A stretch of 64,000 nt of DNA, from the NCBI GenBank assembly GCA_965140365.1, contig OZ223196.1. One strand, given 5' to 3'. Both the position numbers and the translations under genes were made by a program. Shown in pieces: positions 56,241 to 64,000 of this stretch. Under the pieces are notes generated by a model. That model was not told the DNA's origin and made no database searches. It saw only the letters and a list, made by a program, of their open reading frames with translations. The DNA is from Hydrogenovibrio sp965140365 (GTDB lineage Bacteria > Pseudomonadota > Gammaproteobacteria > Thiomicrospirales > Thiomicrospiraceae). Each line of letters begins with the position of its first letter. Position 1 is the stretch's first letter.

Positions 56241-58046
56241 ATGTCAAAAACGAATCAAACGCACGCTAAACAACCGCAAATTCTCGAACGCTCACCGAAC
56301 CCGGACATCCTGCAAGCCGCCCTTTCGTTGGGGTTAACCCCGTTGCAAGCCAAGCTGGTGGCCAACCGCTTATCCCCAGCGGATATTCTCGATGATAACA
56401 CGGTCGAAACGGTGCAAAAAATCGTTTTTCCCAAGCTGCAATATCTTCAACACCCCAATGAACTGAAACAGGCCGATCAAGCCGCACGCTTAATCGCCGA
56501 TGCCATCGAATCCAACGGTAAAATCGTGCTCGCCACCGATTACGATACCGATGGTGTCACCTCGGCTTGGGTCGCCACCCGCGCGCTGATCGATTTTTTC
56601 GGTGTTGATCCGCAACGCATCGAACATATTATCGGTGAACGCAGCGAAGGCTATGGCATCAACGAGGATGTCGTTAACCGCATTCTTGCCATCCCGGACC
56701 CCATCGACCTGGTGATTTCCGCCGACCAAGGCTCCAGCGACGAAGCCCGTATCCGCCAACTGGCCGATGCCGGGGTTCCGGTGTGTGTCACCGACCACCA
56801 CCAAATGAGCGTGGCCGGAGCCCCCGCCAGTGCCGCCTGTACCGTGAACCCACAACAAGACGGCTGCGGTTACGATAAAACCGTGGCGGGCTGTTTCGTG
56901 ATTTTCTTAGTCATGGGCCAGACACGCAGCGAATTGATCCGGCGCGGACGCTTACCGAAAGACAGCCCCAGCCTGAAAGCTCTGGCCCCCAATATCGCAC
57001 TGGGCACCGTCGCCGACAGCGTCAGCTTGAAAAGTTTAAACAACCGAGCCATCGTGCAATCCGGGCTTGGCGTTATCAACCAGTTACAGCACCCGACCTG
57101 GCAAGCTCTTCACCAAATGAACGACAACCAAGGTCAACCGTTAAATGCTGAATACTTGGGCTTTCAGGTCGCCACCCGCATTAATGCCGCCAGCCGAGTC
57201 AGTGATGTGACCACCGCGTTCAAATTTTTAAATGCCAGCAGTTTACCGGAAGCCGCTCATTATTTGGAGCAGCTGGACCAGGACAACCAGGATCGTCGTC
57301 AACAGCAGGAAGCCATGCTGGCACAAGCACGCGAACAAGCCAAACAGCTCTACCATGACCGAAAATTCACGCTGAGCATTCAAATGCAGGGCAATGCGGG
57401 CATCCAAGGAATCATCGCTTCACGGATCGGTGAAGAATACGGCGTACCGACCATTGCCATGACCGATTTAAAAGACGGCAACCTCGCCGGCAGCGGTCGC
57501 GGTATTGTTCCCGATATCGATTTACGCGAAGCGTTTCAGTGGATGGCCGACAACCATGAAGGGCTCTTCCATTCGATGGGCGGCCACAAAGGCGCAGCGG
57601 GTTGCATGATTCCGATTGAAAAATTCGACGTGTTTTCCATCTTGTTTGAAGAAGCCGTTCGTCAGCAACTCAACGATGAAGTGCCGGTTCCGATGATTGA
57701 AACCGACGGGCGCCTGGAAGATTGGCAGCTCACCCCGGCGCTGATTCAAGAATTAAATCAGCTCGAACCTTACGGCAGAGAATGGCCCAAGCCGTTGTTT
57801 TATGGTGAGTTTCGATTATTAGAGGCGCGCAACGTCGGACAGACAAAAACCCATTTATCGGTCAAGTTACAGACTCAAAACGGTCAAGTTTTGTCGGGCA
57901 TACAATTTAATGCCAAGCCGTCGGCGGACACCCCGGATCGTTTTTTCGGTAACGAGCCGGTTTGCTGCGTTTATCAACCCAGCTTAAACACCTTTTATGG
58001 CCGCACCAGCTTACAGTTAAAAATCGTCACCCTGCAACCGGCGTAA
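56241..58046 (+). CDS. recJ: Single-stranded-DNA exonuclease RecJ
   Basis: 601 residues. DHH phosphoesterase motifs are visible: VLATDYDTDGVTSAWVATRA (motif I, with Thr in place of the more usual Ala), DLVISADQGSSDEARIRQLA, the DHH motif VCVTDHHQMSVAG, and NIALGTVADSVSLKSLNNRA. The DHHA1 domain has GSGRGIVPDIDLREAF and HSMGGHKGAAGCMI. The C-terminal OB-fold (LSVKLQTQNGQVLSGIQFNA) is present. It degrades ssDNA 5' to 3' in recombination and mismatch repair. The first 40 residues are variable. Confidence 0.93.
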   Translation: MSKTNQTHAKQPQILERSPNPDILQAALSLGLTPLQAKLVANRLSPADILDDNTVETVQKIVFPKLQYLQHPNELKQADQAARLIADAIESNGKIVLATDYDTDGVTSAWVATRALIDFFGVDPQRIEHIIGERSEGYGINEDVVNRILAIPDPIDLVISADQGSSDEARIRQLADAGVPVCVTDHHQMSVAGAPASAACTVNPQQDGCGYDKTVAGCFVIFLVMGQTRSELIRRGRLPKDSPSLKALAPNIALGTVADSVSLKSLNNRAIVQSGLGVINQLQHPTWQALHQMNDNQGQPLNAEYLGFQVATRINAASRVSDVTTAFKFLNASSLPEAAHYLEQLDQDNQDRRQQQEAMLAQAREQAKQLYHDRKFTLSIQMQGNAGIQGIIASRIGEEYGVPTIAMTDLKDGNLAGSGRGIVPDIDLREAFQWMADNHEGLFHSMGGHKGAAGCMIPIEKFDVFSILFEEAVRQQLNDEVPVPMIETDGRLEDWQLTPALIQELNQLEPYGREWPKPLFYGEFRLLEARNVGQTKTHLSVKLQTQNGQVLSGIQFNAKPSADTPDRFFGNEPVCCVYQPSLNTFYGRTSLQLKIVTLQPA

Positions 58047-58058
58047 TCGGCAGACATA

Positions 58059-58087
58059 AAAAAACCGACCAGGCCTGGTCGGTTTTT
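58059..58087. terminator. recJ terminator with CCAGGCCTGG as stem core
   Basis: AAAAAACCGACC-AGGCCT-GGTCGG followed by TTTTT: perfect palindrome with the motif at 58069-58078. It serves recJ and the converging thrC. Confidence 0.9.
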
Positions 58088-58157
58088 AAGTTCACAAAGA
58101 ATAGACGAAAAAGCCCGAAACAGGTTTTCTTGACGCATTCATTAACCCATTAAAACC

Positions 58158-59633
58158 CTAGCCCAAAAAGCTGAGAATTTCTTGTTCAATCTCTGCTTTA
58201 TCGATCACGGTTTTCTGAGCGACTTTTTTATCAAATAACGCTGCAATCTGTTCCGGGATTTTCACCTTCGCTTTCTGCGAAATCATTTCCAAGGCCTCTT
58301 TATCATGTTCGAAGCTCTGCCCCGTCAACGCATCGGCAATCACCGGCGAGAACTTAGTCCATTCCGCGGTCGAATAGGCGATGGTCTTGATGGCGGTGTC
58401 TTCACGACAGGTATCGTAAGCTTTAAAACAGGTCGCCGTGTGCGGGCACATCAAATACCCGGCCTCAAACGCCGAACGAATGTACTCTTTACCTTCCTGA
58501 TCGGTACAGAAATCCGCTGCGAAAATCGCTTGAACCTGCTTTAATTCATCGGCGTTCAGCGCATAATATTTGTCGTTATCCAATTTCAGCATCAGCTCTT
58601 TGGTACGCGCTGCGCCAAACAAATCAAACAGAATCCGCTCGATATTCGAGGATTTCAGAATATCCATCGCCGGTGACGTGGTTGGAATCACCGAGGCGTC
58701 ACGTAAATCGTATTCACCGGTTTTAATGAATTTGGTCAGCACATTGTTCTGATTGGACGCAATGTGAATCTGCTTGACCGGCAAGCCCATTTTGTAAGCG
58801 TAATAACCGCCTAACGCATTTCCGAAGTTACCGCTCGGCACATTCAAATACACCAAATCCCCCAATTCAATGGCGTTTTGACGAATCAATTCCAAATAAC
58901 TGTGGATGTGATAAATGGTCTGAAAAATAATGCGCCCGAAATTCACCGAGTTGGCTGCGGACAAGGAAATATGATTTTCATTGAGCTTGTCACGGAAGGT
59001 ATCGGACACCAGCAGGGTTTTCAAGGCGGTCTGAGCATCGTCGAAATCACCGTGAATCCCAATCACTTTCAAATTGCCGGCATCTTCGGTCACCATTTGC
59101 AAACGCTGGACGTCGGAGGTGCCGCCGTCCGGATACAAACAGGCCACTTGAACATTGTCGCGGTTCTTGAAGGTTTCCAGAGCGGCCGGGCCGGTATCGC
59201 CGCTGGTGGCCGCCAGAATCAAATATTTATCGCCATGGGTCTGTGCCACCGATGACAGTACCTTACCAAATGGCTGCAGCGCCATGTCTTTAAAGGCGCG
59301 TGTCGGGCCGTGATACAGCTCACTCACGTAAAGGTCGTCGTAGACTTTCACCACCGGCACCGGATTTTTCGGGTCGTCGAAAGCATCGTATAACGACAGC
59401 GCTTCATCAATCACATTTTCGTCGATATCCACTTCGAACATCGCCAGAATCGCTTTCGCCAGGGTTTTATAATCGGAACCGGCATGTTGCTGCAAAAAAT
59501 CCAACCCGAAGTGCGGCAGGCTTTCCGGCGAATAAATACCACCAAAAGAAGACATCGGGCTTAAAATCGCTTGAGAGAACGTGATCGATTCGGGTCTTTG
59601 ACCGTCGTTACCGCGGGTTTCGATAAATTTCAT
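58158..59633 (-). CDS. thrC: Threonine synthase
   Basis: 491 residues, the long form. PLP-binding Lys in HGPTRAFKDMALQPFG, phosphate loop NVPSGNFGNALGGYYAYKMG, ILAATSGDTGPAALETFKNR, and an N-terminal segment (GNDGQRPESITFSQAILSPM) typical of class 2 enzymes. It converts O-phosphohomoserine to threonine. Same strand as COG4255, hom and alaC upstream. thrB is not in the window. Confidence 0.95.
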   Translation of the reverse strand: MKFIETRGNDGQRPESITFSQAILSPMSSFGGIYSPESLPHFGLDFLQQHAGSDYKTLAKAILAMFEVDIDENVIDEALSLYDAFDDPKNPVPVVKVYDDLYVSELYHGPTRAFKDMALQPFGKVLSSVAQTHGDKYLILAATSGDTGPAALETFKNRDNVQVACLYPDGGTSDVQRLQMVTEDAGNLKVIGIHGDFDDAQTALKTLLVSDTFRDKLNENHISLSAANSVNFGRIIFQTIYHIHSYLELIRQNAIELGDLVYLNVPSGNFGNALGGYYAYKMGLPVKQIHIASNQNNVLTKFIKTGEYDLRDASVIPTTSPAMDILKSSNIERILFDLFGAARTKELMLKLDNDKYYALNADELKQVQAIFAADFCTDQEGKEYIRSAFEAGYLMCPHTATCFKAYDTCREDTAIKTIAYSTAEWTKFSPVIADALTGQSFEHDKEALEMISQKAKVKIPEQIAALFDKKVAQKTVIDKAEIEQEILSFLG

Positions 59634-59713
59634 ACAGATTCCAGTGAATATCAGTTCGTAAATAACGGCAGATTATACAAAAATTCGAGGGCAAAATCCC
59701 GATTATGCACTGC

Positions 59714-60772
59714 CTATAGCCGCGTAAGCGGTTTCTTACGTCGCCAGAAGCGGCGTAAATGTTTGGGTTTAAGGTGATAACGTTTTGAGCGGCCGACATC
59801 GATAAATAACGAGTCGATGTGCTGATCTTTCAACGCCTGTAACAGCGGCTGGAACCAATCCGTCTCCAGCCGTTCCAAGCGCGCCAGCCATTCATCTTCC
59901 GTTTGCTGCCCCGCCGTTGGCGTGGCTAGATGCACCAAATGATGGGAAACCGCGTCTGACGTCAGCAAAGCGGATTTTGACCAGGCCTGGTAGTTTTGAG
60001 GTTCGTCGGCCAACTGCGCCTGCGATAGCTTGGCCAAGCCTTGCAAGTAAGCATTTTGCGACCACACCTGCGCGCGCGGACGAATTTCGATGCGCTCAGG
60101 CTCCAAACGCCCCTCCCCCCAGAACCACAAGCTGTTAATTTCCGGCCAACCGCGTTCACGGCGGATTTCATTGACTGGGTGCGTAAAAAACAGCATTTGC
60201 GCTTCATTCATCAATTGGTGCCAGTAACCGGCCGCATTGCCTTTGGGGTAATGCGGATTAATATTTTGATACGCCGCTTGCGACATCGGAGTGGATTGTA
60301 AATCCACCGGCTGGGCAATACGTAAATACCAATCGGTTGCGCCGCCGTATTCCAACTGAACGCCGTCTTCGGCAAAGTGCGCGTTAAACGCCGCTAATAA
60401 CGCCTTGGATTCATCTTCCGTAATCGCCAGATCGGTCGGCGGAATCATCACCAACGTATCGCGGTCGGGAATGACCTGACACGGTTCGGCACGCAACCAG
60501 AAGGCCTGAGTGTCATAATCCGGTAACTGCATGGCCGCCATCACCGTAGCGATCGGCAAGGTATGCGTTTGATGAAAAAGATAGCTGGCGGCTTGGTGAA
60601 AGGTTTGCGTTTTGGCCGGAAATGCATCGGCACGGGATAACAGCGTTCGCAACCCTGGCAAACTCAAGGCGTTTACATCCGCGTCCGAAAGGGCTGACGA
60701 AGACGACGAGGACGATAAGGGTGCCAGTAGGTCCGGCAACCAAAGCGTGACCGCTTTTGCTTGAGAAGCCAT
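59714..60772 (-). CDS. COG4255/RpfE-like phosphoglycerate-mutase-related protein
   Basis: 352 residues. The N-terminal part has a poly-Ser run (LLAPLSSSSSSSALSD), then PDYDTQAFWLRAEPCQVIPD, LRIAQPVDLQSTPMSQA and INSLWFWGEGRLEPER, the pattern of a family annotated as RpfE-type or cofactor-independent phosphoglycerate-mutase-like. The function is unproven. Its place between hom and thrC is conserved in several proteobacteria as far as I recall, suggesting a link to threonine synthesis, possibly the missing homoserine kinase role. CCAGGCCTGG at 59981 (Gln-Ala-Trp). Confidence 0.75.
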   Translation of the reverse strand: MASQAKAVTLWLPDLLAPLSSSSSSSALSDADVNALSLPGLRTLLSRADAFPAKTQTFHQAASYLFHQTHTLPIATVMAAMQLPDYDTQAFWLRAEPCQVIPDRDTLVMIPPTDLAITEDESKALLAAFNAHFAEDGVQLEYGGATDWYLRIAQPVDLQSTPMSQAAYQNINPHYPKGNAAGYWHQLMNEAQMLFFTHPVNEIRRERGWPEINSLWFWGEGRLEPERIEIRPRAQVWSQNAYLQGLAKLSQAQLADEPQNYQAWSKSALLTSDAVSHHLVHLATPTAGQQTEDEWLARLERLETDWFQPLLQALKDQHIDSLFIDVGRSKRYHLKPKHLRRFWRRKKPLTRL

Positions 60773-60842
60773 AAAACGAAAAGTCCTTTGTTACAGAGAG
60801 GTACCGGAAAGCCACACCGGCCATCGGGCCGGTTAAACAGTA

Positions 60843-62159
60843 TTAATCCAGTGCGCCGACGCGAATGCGCATAATCTTGCCGTCAATGGCTTCCATCGCT
60901 TCCAGTTTTTGAATCGCCTGGTCAACATCGGATTCTTTGACTTCATTGGTGATAATGACCACGGTCGCATCATCCGGGTTTTGAGAAGACGGTTCCTGGT
61001 GCAATAATTCGATATTAATGTGATGTTCGGCCAGCGTGGCACTCAGTTCAGCCAAGACACCGGCATTGTCTTTCGCAAAGCATCTCAAATAATACGCGGA
61101 ATGAATCTCTGTGATGGGTAGCACCGGCGCCGATTCCAATGAATCCAGAGCAAACCCCAGGCCTGGCACTCGATCAGCCACCGGTTGATGCTCGGCGCGA
61201 ATCAAATCGATAATATCCGCGACCACGGCGCTGGCGGTCGGTCCTGCCCCCGCACCCGGTCCGTAATACATGGTTGGCCCAACATGATCACCACTGACCA
61301 TCACGGCATTCATCACGCCATTCACCTGTGCCAACAACACCGACTTCGGCACCAAGGTCGGGTGAACTCTGAGCGAGAAACCGGCTTCGGAACGGTTGGC
61401 AATGCCTAGGTGTTTGATTTCATAGCCCAGCTGATCGGCAAAACGAATATCTTCCGCCGTTACCTGGCTGATGCCTTCTGTAAACACACCGTCAAATTGC
61501 AACTTAATACCGAAAGCAATCGAAGCCAGAATAGTCAATTTATGCGCGGCGTCAATGCCTTCAACGTCGAACGTTGGGTCGGCTTCGGCATAACCCAGTT
61601 CCTGAGCCGTTTTCAATACTTTGGCGAAATCCGCTCCGGGCTTTTTCATTTCCGTCAAAATATAGTTGCCGGTGCCATTGATAATACCGGCCACCCATTC
61701 AATTTGATTCCCGGCCAAGCCTTCACGCAAGGCTTTGATAATCGGAATGCCACCAGCCACGGCGGCTTCATAGGCAATCGTAACGCCCTTTTGGGCCGCC
61801 AATTCAAACAATTCGTTACCGTGTTCGGCAATCAACGCTTTGTTCGCCGTCACAACCGATTTTCCATTGGCCATAGCGGTTTCAATACAGGTTTTCGCAA
61901 GCGTTGTACCGCCCATCAGTTCGACAACCAAATCGACATCCGGGTTATTAACCACGTCCAGCGGTTGATCCGTCATAATGGCGCCATCCACGTCAACGGC
62001 ACGTTTGCGATTTAAGTCGCGAACCGCAATGTGGATGATTTGAACCGAAACCTCTCCACCCAATCGGCGTTTAATTTCAGACAGGGTGTTTTGCAAAATA
62101 GTGGCTGTGCCACCGCCAACGGTACCAAACCCCAACAAACCTAACTTAACTTGCTTCAC
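60843..62159 (-). CDS. hom: Homoserine dehydrogenase
   Basis: 438 residues with a C-terminal ACT domain, the stand-alone feedback-regulated type. NAD(P)-binding GLLGFGTVGGGTATILQNTL, VVTANKALIAEHGNELFELA, the substrate site AAVAGGIPIIKALREGLAGN and NGTGNYILTEM, then the catalytic DVEGIDAAHKLTILASIAFG. The ACT domain (DNAGVLAELSATLAEHHINI) likely senses threonine. It follows alaC by 13 bp. CCAGGCCTGG at 61157 (Pro-Gly-Leu). Confidence 0.95.
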   Translation of the reverse strand: MKQVKLGLLGFGTVGGGTATILQNTLSEIKRRLGGEVSVQIIHIAVRDLNRKRAVDVDGAIMTDQPLDVVNNPDVDLVVELMGGTTLAKTCIETAMANGKSVVTANKALIAEHGNELFELAAQKGVTIAYEAAVAGGIPIIKALREGLAGNQIEWVAGIINGTGNYILTEMKKPGADFAKVLKTAQELGYAEADPTFDVEGIDAAHKLTILASIAFGIKLQFDGVFTEGISQVTAEDIRFADQLGYEIKHLGIANRSEAGFSLRVHPTLVPKSVLLAQVNGVMNAVMVSGDHVGPTMYYGPGAGAGPTASAVVADIIDLIRAEHQPVADRVPGLGFALDSLESAPVLPITEIHSAYYLRCFAKDNAGVLAELSATLAEHHINIELLHQEPSSQNPDDATVVIITNEVKESDVDQAIQKLEAMEAIDGKIMRIRVGALD

Positions 62160-62172
62160 GCTTACTCCACAC

Positions 62173-63369
62173 TTATTTTACGTTGATCAATCCGTCTTTT
62201 CGGAACATATCCCGAATGCCACGAATCGCCTGACGGGTACGATGTTCATTCTCAATCAAACCGAAACGCACATGATCGTCGCCATAGTCACCAAAACCGA
62301 TGCCTGGTGACACGGCAACCTTGGCGTCGGTCAACAATTTTTTGGAAAACTCCAGAGAGCCTATTTCACGATAGGCTTCCGGAATGGGCGCCCAAACAAA
62401 CATGGTCGCTTTTGGCGGCTCGACTTCCCAGCCAATACTATTGAGTCCTTGGCACAAGACATCACGGCGGGAAAGATACATGTCGCTGATTTCTTGAACA
62501 CAGTCCTGCGGGCCTTCCAAAGCCGCAATAGCCGCCACTTGAATCGGCGTAAAGGTACCATAATCCAGATAGGATTTCATGCGTTTAAGCGCATTCACCA
62601 ATTCTGGATTACCGACCATGAAGCCAACACGCCAACCGGGCATGTTATAACTTTTCGACAGAGTGTAAAACTCAACGGCAATGTCTTTGGCGCCTTCCAC
62701 CTGAAGGATGGAGGGCGCGCGATACCCGTCAAACACAATGTCGGCATAGGCCAAATCATGAATTACCCAGATATCGTGTTCCTTGGCGATAGCGACAACT
62801 TTTTCAAAGAATTCCAAATCCACCGTTTGCGTGGTTGGGTTCCCCGGGAAGTTCAACACCAACATTTTCGGCGTTGGCCAGGATTCTTTAATAGCTTTTT
62901 CCAATTCTTCAAAGAAGTCGACATCCGGTGTCATGCGCACATGGCGAATATCGGCCCCCGCAATCACGAAACCGTAAGGGTGAATTGGATAAGCAGGGTT
63001 CGGGACAAGAACGGTGTCCCCTTTATCAACCGTGGCCAAGGCCAAGTGCGCCAGACCTTCTTTGGAACCGATGGTGACGACCGCTTCGGTGTCCATATCC
63101 AAATCAACGTCAAATTTCGTTTTGTACCAGTTGCAGATGGCTTTACGCAAACGCGGAATGCCTTGCGAAACAGAATAACGGTGTGTGCCTTCACGCTGCA
63201 CCACTTCGATGAGTTTGTCGACGATGTGTTTCGGGGTGTCCTGATCCGGATTCCCCATCCCGAAGTCGATGATGTCTTCACCACGACGTCGGGCTTCGGC
63301 TTTTAGCTCTCCGACGATATTGAATACATAAGGAGGAAGTCGTTTGATTCTTTGAAAGTCGCCAGTCAC
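62173..63369 (-). CDS. alaC: Alanine transaminase / class I aminotransferase (AlaC)
   Basis: 398 residues. PLP-binding Lys in EFYTLSKSYNMPGWRVGFMV, MGNPDQDTPKHIVDKLIE, VLNFPGNPTTQTVDLEFFEK and the carboxylate-binding Arg in DDHVRFGLIENEHRTRQAIR. The close match to AlaC suggests pyruvate-glutamate transamination, though in this operon it may make aspartate for threonine. First gene of alaC-hom-COG4255-thrC. The 316-bp gap to the next gene contains divergent promoters. Confidence 0.92.
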   Translation of the reverse strand: MTGDFQRIKRLPPYVFNIVGELKAEARRRGEDIIDFGMGNPDQDTPKHIVDKLIEVVQREGTHRYSVSQGIPRLRKAICNWYKTKFDVDLDMDTEAVVTIGSKEGLAHLALATVDKGDTVLVPNPAYPIHPYGFVIAGADIRHVRMTPDVDFFEELEKAIKESWPTPKMLVLNFPGNPTTQTVDLEFFEKVVAIAKEHDIWVIHDLAYADIVFDGYRAPSILQVEGAKDIAVEFYTLSKSYNMPGWRVGFMVGNPELVNALKRMKSYLDYGTFTPIQVAAIAALEGPQDCVQEISDMYLSRRDVLCQGLNSIGWEVEPPKATMFVWAPIPEAYREIGSLEFSKKLLTDAKVAVSPGIGFGDYGDDHVRFGLIENEHRTRQAIRGIRDMFRKDGLINVK

Positions 63370-63685
63370 GGAGTGTTTAACCTTTAAATTGGTTCTGCCA
63401 AACGGGGCCTTGCCTTCGGTTTTTTCAGAAACGAGATTCTCCTTGTCTAGAACAACGACAATCGTTGCTTGTATCCGTGTTTTCAGGATGTATCAGACAA
63501 AACAGACGGTTTTGAAACCTCGAAACATCAAAGCGCGCACTCACAATTTCACTGTGCGGGCTTTGCGGCTCCTATAAGCAGAAAGTGTAATGAGATTTAG
63601 TCTGTTTATGATACAGAAACATTTTTTTTCGTCAATTGAAATGTCGGTATAATTCGTGGTAAAAAGCGACTGAAGGAGCCAAACT
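63370..63685. promoter_or_regulatory. Divergent intergenic region between alaC and the Mth938-like gene
   Basis: No gene seen. A TATAAT at 63648-63653 lies 33 bp before the right-hand start and is the probable -10; no good -35 is evident. An imperfect hairpin AAAGCGCGCAC...GTGCGGGCTTT lies at about 63531-63565 with no T-run. Confidence 0.5.
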
Positions 63686-64000
63686 ATGAAATTTACCGAA
63701 CATCGAGATTCCAACATTCTTTCAGTCAAGAAATATCAGCCAGGCCTGGTCAAAATCAATGATATCGAAGTGCATGGCAGTTGCTTTTTAAATCAGCACG
63801 AATTGGTTACGGATTGGGCGTGTCATCGCTTGAGTGAATTGAATGAAAGCCATCTTCAAGATGTGTTTTCATTGCAACCGGAAGTCATTATTTTGGGAAC
63901 CGGCGAAACTCAAGCCTTTCCGGCTCCCAAGCTGTTTGCGTTCTGCACTCAAAACGGTATCGGCCTGGAAGTCATGGATAATGCGGCCGCCTGTCGAACG
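63686..64000 (+). CDS. Mth938-like domain protein, 3' end missing
   Basis: 105 residues visible from the ATG at 63686 (GAAGGAG upstream). Pattern of the small Mth938/DUF498 family: VKINDIEVHGSCFLNQHELV, LQPEVIILGTGETQAFPAPK, then FCTQNGIGLEVMDNAAACRT. The family is found in all domains (human AAMDC) with no settled function in bacteria. The gene is cut by the window edge; about 20 residues are missing if of normal length. CCAGGCCTGG at 63740 (Pro-Gly-Leu). Confidence 0.9.
   Translation, partial: MKFTEHRDSNILSVKKYQPGLVKINDIEVHGSCFLNQHELVTDWACHRLSELNESHLQDVFSLQPEVIILGTGETQAFPAPKLFAFCTQNGIGLEVMDNAAACRT

Noticed and set aside
61410..62015. 201-codon plus-strand frame
   Set aside because: Antisense to hom; same mirror-frame composition.
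62449..63306. 285-codon plus-strand frame
   Set aside because: Antisense to alaC over nearly its whole length. alaC has all catalytic motifs, so the mirror frame is not considered a gene.
63531..63565. Hairpin AAAGCGCGCAC...GTGCGGGCTTT as a terminator
   Set aside because: It is in a divergent region with no gene ending there, has a mismatch and no T-run.
1..64000. CRISPR array
   Set aside because: No run of regularly spaced repeats with unique spacers. The only short tandem repeats are the two fibre-gene units.

Overview
The window is about 64 kb of chromosome from a gammaproteobacterium. Gene content and order (zipA-ligA, dusA-xseA-xseB, gnd-zwf-pgl, alaC-hom-thrC, the yciO/rluB/yciB neighbourhood) fit that class. 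A cbbY-type phosphatase, a pentulose kinase and an FMN glutamate-synthase-like oxidoreductase would suit a sulfur- or hydrogen-oxidising autotroph of the Thiomicrospira/Hydrogenovibrio/Thiomicrorhabdus group. That placement is an inference, since no rRNA or other marker gene is present.

Left end, 1-3.83 kb: the right part of a small prophage. It holds a repeat-bearing fibre or spike gene cut by the window edge, a membrane-anchored peptidoglycan hydrolase, and eight overlapping genes for 31-57 aa proteins, seven with membrane segments. A terminator follows, then an opposite-strand lipoprotein and an HTH regulator. The element ends at a near-perfect dif site (3830-3857), so it probably entered by XerCD recombination and the window covers the replication terminus. 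A toxin-antitoxin pair lies on the other side of dif.

4.8-24.5 kb: housekeeping genes. These are an ArsC-like reductase, xseB/xseA/dusA, a poly-HAMP chemoreceptor, relA, the oxidative pentose phosphate operon (gnd-zwf-pgl), a tRNA operon (Ala, Glu, Gly, Glu) beside gltX, an FMN oxidoreductase, an M61 peptidase with slyX, a small repeat protein and a BASS transporter. Two inverted copies of a MITE-like repeat flank the tRNA/gltX block.

24.6-31.4 kb: a chromosomal integron. intI is on the minus strand and about nine cassettes lie on the plus strand. Their products are a truncated GFA protein, an alpha/beta hydrolase, DUF6624, GrpB, a histidine phosphatase, DUF2867, DUF2834, GFA, YciI and HNH. 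Some attC sites are complete and some are half-sites. A further isolated attC lies at 33.12-33.19 kb.

31.4-64 kb: mostly housekeeping again. It includes a beta-helix lipoprotein, cytochrome P460 with an adjacent two-component system, rluB/M50/yciO, a PHP phosphatase, yciB-yciI, an S24 protein without a DNA-binding domain, a short asparaginase-like protein, darP, ligA-zipA, a sugar kinase, cbbY, a zinc-less dksA, an APH/AAA fusion, yqiA, recJ, and thrC/COG4255/hom/alaC.

One signal runs through the whole window: the perfect 10-bp palindrome CCAGGCCTGG occurs 24 times, against about 0.06 expected by chance. It appears inside genes (as Gln-Ala-Trp or Pro-Gly-Leu), in terminator stems and between genes, and is missing from the integron cassettes. 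Three TTGTGA repeats spaced exactly 11 bp apart lie upstream of the cytochrome P460 gene and suggest a response-regulator operator.
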